This document shows, piece by piece, positions 13,801 to 31,400 of a stretch of DNA of 64,000 nucleotides. The stretch is from Pithys albifrons albifrons (lineage: Eukaryota > Chordata > Aves > Passeriformes > Thamnophilidae), in NCBI RefSeq assembly GCF_047495875.1, contig NC_092471.1, positions 6,035,001 through 6,099,000 on the forward strand, written 5' to 3'. How positions within the stretch are numbered: position 1 is the stretch's first letter; every line of letters starts with the position of its first letter. Under the pieces are notes generated by a model, which saw only the letters and a program-made list of their open reading frames with translations, was not told the origin of the DNA and searched no databases. A program made the position numbers and the translations under genes.

Positions 13801-16464
13801 TGCATGTCTGCAGAGGCAGTCACTTACCCCCAGCCACAACCATCATATGCTAAGTGACATTGCCAGCAACACATTTACCTCCATATTTTATCTGTTATCA
13901 ACTGATGCTTTGCCTTCTCATCAGGAAAAGTCACTCCTAGGTGGAGCAGCAGTGATATCTCCCTGATGCTGACAGCTCATAAAGGCTCCCAGGGGAAGTG
14001 CCAGCGGCTTCATCACTGGAGGCGATTCAAACCAGCCCAGACAAAGTACCACTGGATGATGTGCAGAGAACGGTTTGGCTCTGGGAACTCTGGGCAGGAA
14101 TTGTGTTTATTAAATCCTCATGACCCAGAGGTGTACCAATAGCACACTGCACAGCCACAGCATCACACCACAGTGCCTACTAAAGTCTCAACAGGCTGTG
14201 AGTAAAAGGCTGTGATAGTCTTCCATAGAAGCATCTTTTATGGAGGTTTCCATGTCGCGCTGTGTGCCAGGACAGGGCTGTCACTCTAGTCATCACTGAA
14301 CCTCCTCATGCTCAGGGGGTCACTGGGATTTTTAGAAGCCAGTAGAACCCACACCTCCAGTGAGATAACTTCCCCTGAAACAGCTGGAAGCATAACACTG
14401 GGACTCTGCCAAAAAACATAAATGTTCCCACCCTAAACCAGACTTCCAAACAGCTTCCAGCAGGATTTCTCCTTCCCTTGCCCTGGCCCTGCCTTTTTGT
14501 CCAAAAGCATCCCTAGGGAGCAAGCTGATCCCTACCAGGACATACTTCTCTCACCCAAGAGCTGCTGGTCCTTTTGCAGGTTTGGTGAGCTGCTCTCTGC
14601 CAGCTTGCAGGGCTGCTGGGGGCACATGTTTCACTGACACTCCAGGGCACTCCTTACAAAGACGGACTTCTTTCTCTAGGAGAGGTGCCAGCTCTTCAAA
14701 GCACATCCCACCTGCACAAGTGATGGGGAAATGGGAAAAGCTGGAGCCACAGGAGAGACAACAACCATTCCAGATCCCTCAGATGAGTTTGAACAAGGCA
14801 GGGGGCACATTCCATAGAACCCCAGGCTGTGTCAAAAAGCATGGGCAGCACTACCTTCTGTCTGCAGCTGCCCATTAACTTTATCAGCTGAGCTATGATG
14901 TTCCTGATGGTCCTTCCCTCCTCCCCAGCACCACAGACCTCCCACTGCTGGCATGCACTTCTGGATAATGCCAGCATGTGATGGATTTTATGACTGGTGG
15001 CAGTGAATCAGAGGCTGACAAGATGTTCCAGTGCTCAGTGCCCACAGCAAGGCACCAGCCAGAGATGCACTCCAGACCCCTTGCCAAGGGATACTGCTCC
15101 AGGAAGGCAGGAATTCCTCAGGAACCGCTGCCCCCAGCATCCCAACAGCAGTGCTCACCCACAGCCTTGGGATGCAAACCCAGACAGCTGGGCATCCTGA
15201 GCCCCAACTAGTATTCAGCAAAGAGCACAGGCAAATCTGGGCATCAATGGAGAGCCCCTAATACATGAAGGGTGGTGCTTCCCACTCCCAGCCTGCCCAG
15301 GCACAGCATAAGGAGCTCTTCTGCCTTCTTTGACAAGAGACTGGCTTATCTCAAACAGCTCCCATCCAGACTCAAATGCAAAGTCCCTGCCTCTCCCCAC
15401 CAGGGCATTTGGGAGCAGAAATGCTCATGCAGCTCTATGGCTGAAAACATGCAAGAAGAATATATGAGTGCTTATATCCAGGTCATTCCCACAGAGCTAT
15501 TGCCCAAAACCACACCAACACAAGTACACAACCTCTGAGGAGCTGGTTCTGTATAACCTCAGCACAGGTTAATCACCAGGGTTCAATGAGCATTTTGGCA
15601 ATACAACCACAGCAGGACCAGGCACCAGTCCTCTCCAGAAGTCCTGCAGACTGTCACAGGCTCTGGGCCAGACTCTGCTCCCCATAGCACCAGGACGAAT
15701 CTGAAGCAGCTCCACTGACTTCGTCAGCATCGTTTTGCATTTACACCAGCACACTGAACACAAAACAGAGAAAGCCATAAATATTTCAACTGCTTTTTTC
15801 AGCTTTGTTATTCTGTTCTAAGCAGGAAACATGACAAACCTTTGATTGTCTTGCTTAATACCAAACAATAATTCAAAGAGAGACAAACAAGCAACATTAA
15901 ATGATGCCTGTGATGTACAGGAAAGCTGATGAATTAGAAGAAACTGATGAGGATGGAGTGGATCAGAGTCGCCCCTTTCACTGCCTTTGGCAGGTACCAT
16001 GCATCCTTCCCATGCCAGCAAGGGTCCTGCATGGTGAGGGAACAGCACTGGGCCAGGTGTACAGGTGATCACATTGAGGCATCCTGCACTGTCTGCATGC
16101 CCAGCACAACCAGCTGCCTCCAGAGCAACAGCCAGCAACACCATTTTCAACAACCTTTTAATAAACCTCCTGCAAAGGCAATGAGTGTCTCCTTCCTTGA
16201 GCACCGCCACACTCAAAATCCACCTGCAAAGCAGTCACCACCAGCCTCCTGGCAGCACAGAGGCAGCCTGGCCTGGCCATTCCCCACCTGGGTACTTTGC
16301 TGTAGCGTCTCTGGGGGTGAAACACCAACCCATGGGGTTGCCCCAGAACCCACAAGGTGGGTACCTGCTGCTCTTCCCTGTCCATCACTCCCATGCCCTG
16401 GTGTGTCCAGCACACAGAAACCACCACTACCTGTTTGCTCCACACCTCGTTTTGGCAGCGCTTA

Positions 16465-22009
<5,545 letters not shown>

Positions 22010-22067
22010 CGCCGCGCCGCCCCCTCCGCCCGCCGCGCCGCGCCCCGACGGCCGACGGCCGCCCGCC

Positions 22068-22088
22068 TCAGGCGCCCGCCGCGCTCAT
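22068..22088 (-). other. Upstream ORF of 6 codons in PCDH19 leader
   Basis: ATG at 22088 opens Met-Ser-Ala-Ala-Gly-Ala followed by TGA, ending 58 nt before the main start. If transcribed it could reduce initiation at PCDH19. Whether it lies in the mRNA depends on the unmapped start site. Confidence 0.4.
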
Positions 22089-22189
22089 GCGGGCAGCGCC
22101 CGCCGGGCTGCCCCGGCGCCGGGCGGGCGGACGGGCGGGTGCGGGCACCGGAGCCGCGGTCCCCCGGTGCACACGCCAACGCCGCCCGC

Positions 22190-22231
22190 TCAGGCGCTCC
22201 GCGCCGGCGGCGCCAAGGAAGGGCCAGGCAT
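22190..22231 (-). other. Upstream ORF of 13 codons in PCDH19 leader
   Basis: ATG at 22231 opens a 13-residue Pro/Ala-rich peptide ending in TGA, about 100 nt upstream of the 6-codon uORF. The same caveat about the unmapped transcription start applies. Confidence 0.35.
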
Positions 22232-22255
22232 GGCGAGCGGGTGCGTGGTTGCCAA

Positions 22256-22352
22256 GTCGAGCAGTACCGAGCCGAGCCGTGCAGCGCCGAGCGGAGCCGA
22301 GCCGAGCGAGCCGCGCCGAGCCACAAGCCGAGCCGAGTCGAGCCGAGCCCGC
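22256..22352. repeat. GAGCC pentanucleotide array, imperfect
   Basis: About 97 bp is built mainly of GAGCC units with CpG-containing variants (CGAGC, GAGTC, GCGCC). It lies just upstream of the PCDH19 start, probably within the 5' UTR. Such GC-rich short repeats are slippage-prone and may vary in length between individuals. Confidence 0.75.
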
Positions 22353-22399
22353 TCCCGCCGGCGCTCGCTGCGGCGGCCGCGCGCCACTGCCCGCAGTCC

Positions 22400-22560
22400 G
22401 GAGCGCCGGCGGGCGGCGCGGGGGCGGGCGGCGCGGGGGCAGCGGCCAATGGGAGCTTGGGGGCGGGGTCGGGGAGCAGAGCCGCCGCCAATGGGAACGC
22501 GTTGCCGGCTGGGAGGCGGAGCCAGGGCGGGGCCGGGAGCGGAGCGGGCGCGGGTACGGC
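22400..22560 (-). promoter_or_regulatory. PCDH19: Candidate PCDH19 core promoter (CCAAT pair + GC boxes)
   Basis: Two CCAAT boxes in the same GCCAATGGGA context lie at 22446-22450 and 22488-22492, 42 bp apart. GC boxes lie between and beside them (for example 22459-22468 and 22526-22535). A directly repeated G-rich block spans about 22404-22440. NF-Y sites usually sit 60-100 bp upstream of a start site, which would place minus-strand initiation near 22340-22390. That position is inference; no initiator was identified. Confidence 0.4.
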
Positions 22561-22566
22561 AAAGCG

Positions 22567-22599
22567 GGGCGGGACGGGACGGGACGGGACGAGACGGGA
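22567..22599. repeat. GGGAC pentanucleotide microsatellite
   Basis: About six GGGAC/GAGAC units in tandem lie in the PCDH19 CpG island, upstream of the CCAAT pair relative to the gene. Confidence 0.75.
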
Positions 22600-23599
22600 T
22601 GCCGGGAGCGCGATGCCGCTTCTGCCCCCGCTTCCCCGTGCCGTTGAGCTCGCCCTGCTGCCCGGGAGCTGCCGGCGCTTTGTCAGCGCGGCCGCGGTCA
22701 CTGGCTGTTCCTACTTCAGCGCCGCGGGCCCGCATGGGGCGGTGGCGGGTCCCTGCGGTCAGTGGGAGAACCACCGGCTCCGCGCGGAGCGCCCCCAGGC
22801 CCGTTCGGTCACTTTCGCTCTTGGGCAGGAGCGAGCCCGCCCCGCCGGCAGTGTCCCTGGGAGCCGGCACAGGCGCCAGGAACGCCAGGCGCTCCCGCGA
22901 GGCTCTAGCCTCGCCAGCGCTCGATGCTCCCTGCTGACCCCTGGGCAGGTTACCGCGGTGCCATCTCCTCCTAAGAACGAAATAAAGCGTCCCGGTGTCC
23001 TGAGTGCCGTTGCCTCACCTCAGGTCTCCGCGCGCGCCGTTCGCAAGGTCCCGGAGTCTCGTCACGGGGACCGGGGAAGGTGTCACTGGGACGGGGTGGA
23101 GGCGCGGCCCTGGAGCATCGCGGGCAATGGTGGCGCCCGGCTCGGAAAGCTCCTAGCACGCCGTTCCCCGGCCCTGGGTTAAAGAGGGACCGGTTCCTGC
23201 GCACCCATTCGGCGAACCGCCCCGCAGCCCACCCGTCGGTCGCGGCCCTCCGGCGAGAAGGGCAGCGGGGTGGGGGCCCAGCGGATCTGTGGCGGCACAG
23301 GCCCCGTCGGGGCGGTTGGCGGCGGGAATCGACACCCGGAGGGCGCAGCGCCCCGCGGGCTCACCGCGGTGTCCCCACGGCCCGGCCCGGCCCTGCCCGC
23401 TCGGCCCGGCCGCGCCGTCGGGCCCCGCCGCACCTTCCCGGCACAACGGCGCCATCTCGCGGCTGCCGCGGGCGAAGCGGCGGGACCAGCCCGTACCGCG
23501 CACGGCGGGACCAGCACCCCCGGCGGGCCACCTCGGGTGGCACGGCACGGCCACGGGCCGCCACACGGCTGGAAGAGCCCTCTAGAGCGTGATTGGGGC

Positions 23600-23835
23600 A
23601 CCCCCTGCCACCAGGGACACCGTTCCCTGCGACAGCATCCATCCATGGTTACAATCCTCCGGGCAGCGTCCATCCACGGACACCATCCCCCGGGACAGCA
23701 TCCATCCGCAGACACCATCTCCCGGGACAGCAGCATCCGTTCAGAGACACGCTCCCTGTATTTCCATCGTGGACAACATCCATCCAGCGGCACCACTGTC
23801 TCCAGGGCCACCACTATCTCCAGGGCCACCGTGCC
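23600..23835. repeat. Degenerate GC-rich tandem repeat (~33 bp unit)
   Basis: Imperfect units contain CATCCATCC plus a GACACCATC block and a CCCGGGACAG block, recurring through about 235 bp. The array degenerates at the distal end into (T)CTCCAGGGCCACC units. It lies about 1.6 kb upstream of the PCDH19 start. Boundaries are approximate. Confidence 0.65.
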
Positions 23836-24199
23836 CCAGGACTGCATTCTTTCACAGCCACCATCCCATGGGATGGCGCCTGTTTAAGGTTACTGTGCCA
23901 CGGAACGCTCGAGGGGAATCCATCTCCTTCCCGGGGAACATGGGGAGGACCCAGGTCCCTTCTGCTGCTCCCGCTGCCGTGCCCCGGAGGAGGAGTGGGA
24001 CATAAGCAGACAGTGGAAAATGCCTTTGCCAGGTGTTCCTTACCCGCTCTGGAAAGCAGCAGCATAGGTCACTGTGACCCAAGGGGGAGTAGGGGTGGGA
24101 CATGAGGAGGTGGCAGGTGGGGACAGCAGGAGGGGGCAAAGCCTTTTCAAAGTCTTTCACGAAAAAATTAATTCTGATGACTTGAACTGTGCCATGTGA

Positions 24200-25205
24200 A
24201 TTGAAAACCTGGCTGAGGGATCATAAACAAAGGGTAATTAGAAGCAAGGGGAGGTGTTTATGGGGTACTGCAGGGATCTAGGTTAGGGCTGCTCTCATTT
24301 AATACCCTCATTAATGACCTGGAAAGAGGGAGTAAACTACACATTAATGAATTTGGCAGATGATGCTATACTGGGAGGTGCTGTGAGCTCCAGCAAGCAT
24401 AGAAAATTAACACAAAAAGGGCCTAGTGAGATTAGAAATATGGGCAGGAAGCAGCTAAAGGAGCTGTGCCTTGGACAGATGTGAGTGAACATGGCTGGAA
24501 GGCAAAGGCAAGCAGGAGCCAACAGCAGGATGGGCAGTGTTGGCTAAGCCAAGTACCAGAGCAAACCCCAGTGAAGGGCCTGGGGGTCAGCAAGTGGGAC
24601 ATAGAAGGCTGCTGTGCATAAGAGCAGCAGGGACAGATCAGCCACTGGTGTTTGGGCCCTGCACATCCAAGGGTGCCAGGGAGGCACTGGGAGGCTCAGG
24701 TGTGGCCGGAGCCGGAGTGTGGGGCTCCCTCGACACAGACGTGTTGGCGGCAGTTCAGAGGGAAGCCACACAAATGATCAAAGGCACAGAGAGACTGATT
24801 TCTGAAAGAAGATTAAAAGGCTTAAATATATATATTGCTTGGTTAAGAGCTGTCCATGGGGAGACAAACTAAGAGCCTTACAGATCTGGTCGGAGTAAAT
24901 AGAGAGGGAGGGAAGGAATTATTTAATAGAGTACAAGGGGCATCACCAGAAGGGATGACAGGAAATGAAGAAATGGAGCATTTAGGTTGAATGTCACAGG
25001 GGAAAAAATCCCCTCTGCTGACAGTGAAAATTATGAGGCTGCGACGTGGTTCCCTGGAGGGAGAAAGTTCTGTGGCTTGAGATATTTAAAACCAGACAGG
25101 ATCAGTCTGAATATAAAGGCGCCTGGGATCAGCCACTGGCAGGGGTTGTGTGGAGGAGTGAGAGCTGGGCAGGGATGCATCTCATTTCCCAGCCCTTTTT
25201 TTCAC
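24200..25205 (+). mobile_element. Ancient, decayed CR1 LINE fragment
   Basis: About 1 kb follows the order of the CR1 3' ORF2 and 3' UTR. It has the ACCCTCATTAATGACCTGGA block (24304-24323), then GATGATGC/ACTGGGAGG, and a GTGTTTGGGCCCTGCAC block (24646-24662). An AAATGATCAAAGGCACAGAG block (24771-24790) follows, then CATTTAGGTTGAATGTCA and TTGAGATATTTAAAACCAGA near the 3' side. Many indels and stop codons make it a dead, old copy. Divergence looks higher than in the other CR1 copies here, which suggests an older subfamily. Limits are approximate. Confidence 0.75.
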
Positions 25206-28061
25206 TGAAATGCTGCCATATATCACATATTTAAAAGATATGCATTTTTTTATTTATTGCATATATGTAGCTCTGCTACTGTAGAGGAAGTCAGTGACAT
25301 GATAGATGTTGTGCCAGGCAGGGCTGAAAATGCCTTGAAATGTGAGAAACTCACCTCCATAGGGGTAATGGTAATGGAAGGGGATTAGGGGTGGGTTAGT
25401 GATAGGTATGAGGTTGCCGAGTGTAGAATTTGCACAATGGGATGTACCCTGGAGCATGAAGTCTCCTGTAGGTTTGGCTTCTGCAGAACATCTCCTATCT
25501 CAATGGCTTTCTACAGGGTGCTCTCCAGTTGTCCAAGAAGAAGCCAGGCCATAGCTGGCCAGTCACACATTACTCATAACCCTCTTTAACGCTCCATCCT
25601 TTCACCTCCAGCTAATCCTCAGTTTGCCAGAGGCCGTGACAAGATCCCTTTGGAACAAAACAGGCATCGATTGCAGTCTCACCCCTCCCCATCTCCCGCC
25701 TCACTGGAGGTCTGTGCGTGTTGTCAACAAAATGGATTAATAGTCCTATTATCAGTTCAGATGGATGGCCAGGGTAAGGAGAAAACATCGCGTCCCAGGG
25801 AACTCAAGTAGGCACATTAATAAAGATGCCACACGTTGGCTCTGAAATCTAAAAGCTTCGCTCCACTTCTTGCAACACAATTAGTTTATCCAAAGCCCAA
25901 CACTCCTGTTGCAATACACCTGATGATGCCCCTAACATCAATACCTGATGGCCTGGCTGGGAGAGAGCTGTTGACATGGTGGCCCTCATGTTTCCCTTGG
26001 CCAAACCTTCTGCAAGAGCTCTCCATACCAAAGAGCAGCCCATTTTGTAACACCCCCCTCTCATCCTGCTGCCACTGGAGCGCTGCATCATCCCCCTTGG
26101 AGCCAGCTTGGTGCCCCCTAGCATCAAGCTGGGGGTCTAGAGTGGACAAAGGGCCAGCCTGGAGGCTGAGGAGCAGCACAGCACCGTGACCTGTCAGTCA
26201 CTAACCTCATTGATGGGTCCAGGCAGCATGGAGTAGAGATATTGGTTCTGCCCATGCTGTAGAATAAGTAAAGCTTTAAATCAAAAGCAAGTGTTTCAGC
26301 TTGCAGCCCTTTGTTTGAGTGCTAATGTGATGACTCCTTTCCAACCCAGCATTTATACCTGTCTCTCTTGTACCTGTCAAAAATAAATCTCAGCATCTGA
26401 AACATGTATATTTAAAACTTTGGTATCAGTGGGCTGGCAGACCTGGGGGTTTTATTAAACATTCCCTGTGCAGGGATGAGAGAAAAGGACAAGCAAAGGA
26501 TGGGCCCTTGCCCACAAACAGCTCCTGCTTTCATCCCTGCCTCTTCTGGGATGTGAGACTGCAGAGGATGGTGGGCTCTGGAGGCTTGATGTCCACTCTG
26601 CATCCCTCCATATCCAAGGCTCCCCTAGGTCCCTGCTCCTGCTGGTGGTACCCAAACCACCACTCACATCCTCTGCTACAGCACAAAGGGAGTAAAAGCC
26701 CCCTCAGACCTCACTCCCCCAGCACCCCATTTCTCTGCAGAACTGGAGAGAGCATGCACAAAATAGTTTGAAATTTTGAAAGTTTTTTGATCATCAAAGA
26801 GGAACTTTATCTTTTTAATTTTTCAGAACCTTTCTTTTAATTTCATGTTTCTGAAGTGTTGTTTTTCCCCTTTCCAGCACCTTTTCCTTTTAGCTACTAG
26901 GTGAAGTAAAATAAATGATGTAGGTTTATTTTTTCCTTTCTTTGCTTATCCAGTTCTGCACAACTTGAAAGCTTTTCAAAGCATCTGGTGTCAGGAGTTA
27001 CAGTTTAGGTTTGTGCTTTTTTTTCTCCTAGCAATGTTTCTAATATCACAGTGAAGTTAAAAAAAAAAACCACCAAAAACCTGTAGTATAGGAAAAGGAA
27101 ATGAAGAAATAAGAAAACTCAGAGCAAAATCCCTAGACCATTCAGCCATCAGACATTCACTGAGTGAGGAAAAAGGGAAGTTCTAACTGAAGAAAACTAC
27201 AAGATTATATATTTAGAGGGGTGTTTGGGAAATAAGACAAAATACTCAGCTTAGAATTAAACACATCTTTTTTCCTTTCATCTTGTGGGAATTCAGTGTC
27301 TGTTCTCAAGAGGGTTTGGAGGAGATCCTGGCCAGCTCTGCCCATTAGACCTCTGAGAGTCAAACTTCATTGAGCATCTTCAGTACTTGCAGACATCTGT
27401 CTGTGTAACTCTGTTAGCAGTTTGCACAGAATGCAGATAAGGGACCGCTGCTGTAAAATATTGAGTCTTCAGACTATAAAAAACTGTCTTTCTAAGCTGA
27501 AATCTAACTTTATTTGTACTCCTGCAATTCCATCCAAGTCAGCAGGGTTTCCTGGCTGTTAGCAAGGGCAGTGTCTGGCATGCTCCTTTCACGGGAGAGG
27601 TTAAAGTGCCAAAGAGAGGACAACATCACTCTGAGGAATTCGATAAACTCCTATCACTCAATAGTTTAATTCACTTTTACTGATGCAGCATCTTTTATCA
27701 AAGATTACATAATGCTGAATAATCATGAAGCACATAATGCAGAGCCAGACAAGCAGTTATAATCAGATTTAAAGCCTATATTAAAAAAGTGACAGGTGCA
27801 GGGCTAATTCTCTGCTCCAACACTGGTGTTGGTTCAGAGGAAGCCCGCTGGACCCACTCCCAATTTACAGAGCCTGCCTAGCAGCAAGACTCCAGCAAAG
27901 GGGAGAAATAATCTGATGGTACTTTCTGGAAGTACCTAAGGAGCCAAGCAGGCACACCCTGTGTGAACAAAGGCAGCACAGGACACAGCAAGAAGCTGGG
28001 AAGCACCTAGCTTTTAGCAGCCTGCATGGAGCAATAGCAAGGCAAGGGCAGCCAGCATCAC

Positions 28062-28412
28062 ACAATCACAGAATGGTCTGGGTTGGAAGGAACCTTAAGA
28101 ATCATTTCTTTCAAACCTCCCTGCCATAGGCAAGGACACCTTCCACTAGACCAGGCTGCTCACAGCCGCATCTAGCATGGCCTTGAACACTGACTGGGAA
28201 TTCACAACTTCACTGGGCAATCTGTGCCAGTGACTCACCACCCTCATAGGGAAGAATTTCATCCTAATATCTAATCTAAGCCTACCTTATGTCAGTCTGA
28301 ATCCATTCGCCCTTGTCCCATCACTGCATGCCTTTGTCCAAAGTCCCTCTTCAGCTCCATTGTAGCTCCTTTAGATACTGGAAAGTGCTCTAAGGTCTCC
28401 CTGGAGACTTCA
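28062..28412 (-). mobile_element. CR1 LINE 3' region, reverse orientation
   Basis: The plus strand reads ATCACAGAATGGTCTGGGTT, then CAAGGACACCTTCCACTAGA, then CTAATATCTAATCTAAGCC, then TACTGGAAAGTGCTCTAAGG. This is the reverse complement of the canonical avian CR1 3' part, about 350 bp. It is moderately diverged, and no open reading frame survives. Confidence 0.92.
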
Positions 28413-31400
28413 AGATCTGAAGCAAAAAATGATGCACGATTCAGAGAGTGGTAGTAAGTGATACAGCCTTTTCCCCCCACCTGACCAGCCTGTGCTCCAC
28501 TGGCTGCTGCAGGATCACACCAAAACACTGTCCAGCTTGATTAATTTAATCCCATATCTTGCAAGAAAAGCTGACCCAAGGATCACAAGAGGGCTGCTGG
28601 TCATCCCCCAAGTGACTCCCCACAGTGCTGTAGCTCACCTGCACCTGCAAGCCTCTGGGGTGACACAGGTTCCAGTCATGCTGTCTAAATATTTCCCATG
28701 CAATCAATTCCAGGGTATAAAACCATCAAACAGGATAACCTTGTGATCAAACGGCCAACAGAGAGATGTGCTTAATATTATCCACTCCAGATAATGAGCC
28801 GTATTTCCAGCTTAGGCCCCAAACACACATCACCATGCGCTAAATGCCATGCAATTGCCTGCACAACAAGTTAAGCAAAGATTAAAAGCAAGGAGGAGAG
28901 AAGAGGGAGGGTAGAAAATGAAGCACAAGGAAATTGGAATGTGTGCAATTGGCACACGTGGGAGCCGGGCCAGGGGAGCGCGGCAGTGCAGTTCAGTGCA
29001 CAGTTCCATGGTGGACCTTCCTCACGGCGTGTTGGATGCCTGCCTAGACTGCAAACCATGTGTGCTGTTCCCCACACAGGTGAAGAACAGACGGCCTCAG
29101 GGTTTACAAGGCAGCTCTGCCATGGATGAATTAAGAGGCAACCAAACCTCTCTCTGCAGGAGACCTGCCTGCTGGCGAAGGTTATCCCAGGTGATGGGAG
29201 AATCTCTGCTCTTTCTATCCTGCTTACAAATAGCATGTCTTAATTCAGTCCCTGGGTCCCCACGTGGACAAACAGATTGCAAAGGTTGGGGAATAAAGGC
29301 ACCTGGGGAAGGACAGTGATTTAGTGAAACAGAGAAGCGCAGTGCCTCTAGTCTAAACAGCTTCACAGACAGCACATAGAGCTTAGCCAACTCCATGCAG
29401 CTGCTCCAGCAACGCCCAGACCATCTTTCAAAACAGTCATGAACACAACTAAATCACTTATTCTACATTTCTCTTTCTACTTGTCTCCTCCTTTATTCCT
29501 TCATGCTACTTTGTCTGCTGCTGACCCCATGGAAGGGGTCAGAAAGAGTGCAATTCTTCTGTCTTCCAGCACAAATTAGATACCTGGCACTGGGAGAATG
29601 TTGACAGCTCCCAAACATTCATCTGCCTTTACCCCTGAGCCACAAGCCTCCTGCCAAGCATGCCAACAGGCAGGAGAGCGCATTTCTGGGACATACAGCC
29701 TCCTGCCACAGCACTGAATGCCAGCTGGGAGATAGATTTCAGTAGCATTCCTCAGCGGGTGCAACTTGCCCCAGCTCCAGAGCTGCTGATGGAGACATGT
29801 AGCACCAGATGAAAAGCAGATGCAGGGCCAGGACTAGGCTCCAGCTACATCCCACAAAGGTGCTCACATCGGGGAATTTTGCTCTGGTTCCTCATGGGTA
29901 CTGACTTTGCAGCATACCACCGTTTGACATTTCAAACACTGCCTGCCTATATCCTACACCTGGCAATTAGCATTCCAGGCAACAGTCACAGTGTGCTTCC
30001 CTCCCTCCTCCCCAGCACCCCCTGCCACTTCACCAACTACAGACATAGGGAAACTGCAGAATACCCCTGTCAAAGCCCCAGCTCTCCCCCAGCATCACCA
30101 CATGGATTGTTTTCACTCATAAAACTGAGATTCTCATGTTATGGAACCCCACCTGTGCTGTCTGCAGTGAGCCTGATGTTCCTGCACAGCAGCACAGCCG
30201 GGATACCAGCAGTGTTTGAGCTGAGCACTTGGAGATATGGATGACAGGGAAAGTGACTCGTCACATAACATTACCTGTGAGAAAAATGAGAAAAAGTTTA
30301 AAAAAAATGCCTAACAATCACTGTAATTATGTCCTCTTGAAGTGGCTACACGATGTCAGACAAGGGCTGGCATATTTTATCATAACTGAACCTGGGTGGA
30401 TGCTATTCCAAGCCAGTGATTAATAGTCTGCAAGAATTTGTTTTGGCATGGTGGAAGAAACAAGCACAGCATCTCAAAAAGGTGCCAGATGGATGGCCTG
30501 GAGCAGAGACCCACCAGCCAGCCACCAGCACACCACGGAGCAAGGGCTTGCTCCTTATTTGTGGGGTAACAGCATCCTGGCAGGGACTAGCTCCTGCCAC
30601 TGCCCCAGCACTCCATGAGCTGTTCCCAGTGCCTCACAAAACAGGTGGAATGCTGGATGCAAAGGGCAGTGTGCAGGCAGAGTTGCTGGCTGTGTCCTTC
30701 CACAACACAGGCTGCTGAGCAGCACAAGCATGTGGAGACAGCCTTATCACAATCCCTGCATCAAGTGCGCCTCCACAAACAAGTTCCTGGGCCTTTTTTC
30801 CAGTAGGGGCACCAGGACAAAACCTTTCTTCTGCCACACAGACTGGTCCTCCTCACCTTCCCAGCCTGCAGACCTCATTTGCTCTGGAGCAATGAGACAC
30901 CACTGTCTGGGCACCCAAAACATCAGCTGCATCTTCAGAAGCGCAAAAGTATAAAGCATCATCCCTCAAGAGGCCACCCACCTGCCATGGAGCAGGTGTG
31001 CAGTGCCCAACCTGGGATGGATCTGCTTCTTCTCAGAACCCTGGGAGAATGTGCCACCACAGCTGACATGGACTCTATCCTTCAGAAAAAGACATAGCAG
31101 GGAGGTGGCAACCATGCCTATCCAGCATCTCACATCACTCATCCCTTTGGAAAGTAAGAGGCAGATCTTGACCATCCATTACACCAGGTACCAACATCGC
31201 AGTGTCTACTGACGCCAGCATACCCTGAGCGTGAGGCTCAGGATAAAAGTAAGCCCAGCCGGGCCACAAAATATATTGTCTGGATCAGGTTGAGAATCAC
31301 TTATGCAGTGTTTTATTAACCATAATGGATAGCTGTGCCTGGTAAAATGAGTAATAATCTTGTTTAAGGGCTTGCTCCTGAATCACACAGTGTTGTTGCC

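Larger units (their letters stand above)
22010..22390 (-). other. PCDH19: Probable PCDH19 5' UTR
   Basis: This is the GC-rich leader between the start codon and the candidate promoter. It has no in-frame extension that would change the chosen start, because the signal peptide begins directly at 22009. It contains two short upstream ORFs and a GGCTC-type pentanucleotide array on the transcribed strand. The true cap site is unknown and the leader may be longer. Confidence 0.5.

Noticed and set aside
25238..25264. Small inverted repeat ATATGCA...TGCATAT
   Set aside because: Seven-base arms in AT-rich DNA are expected by chance.
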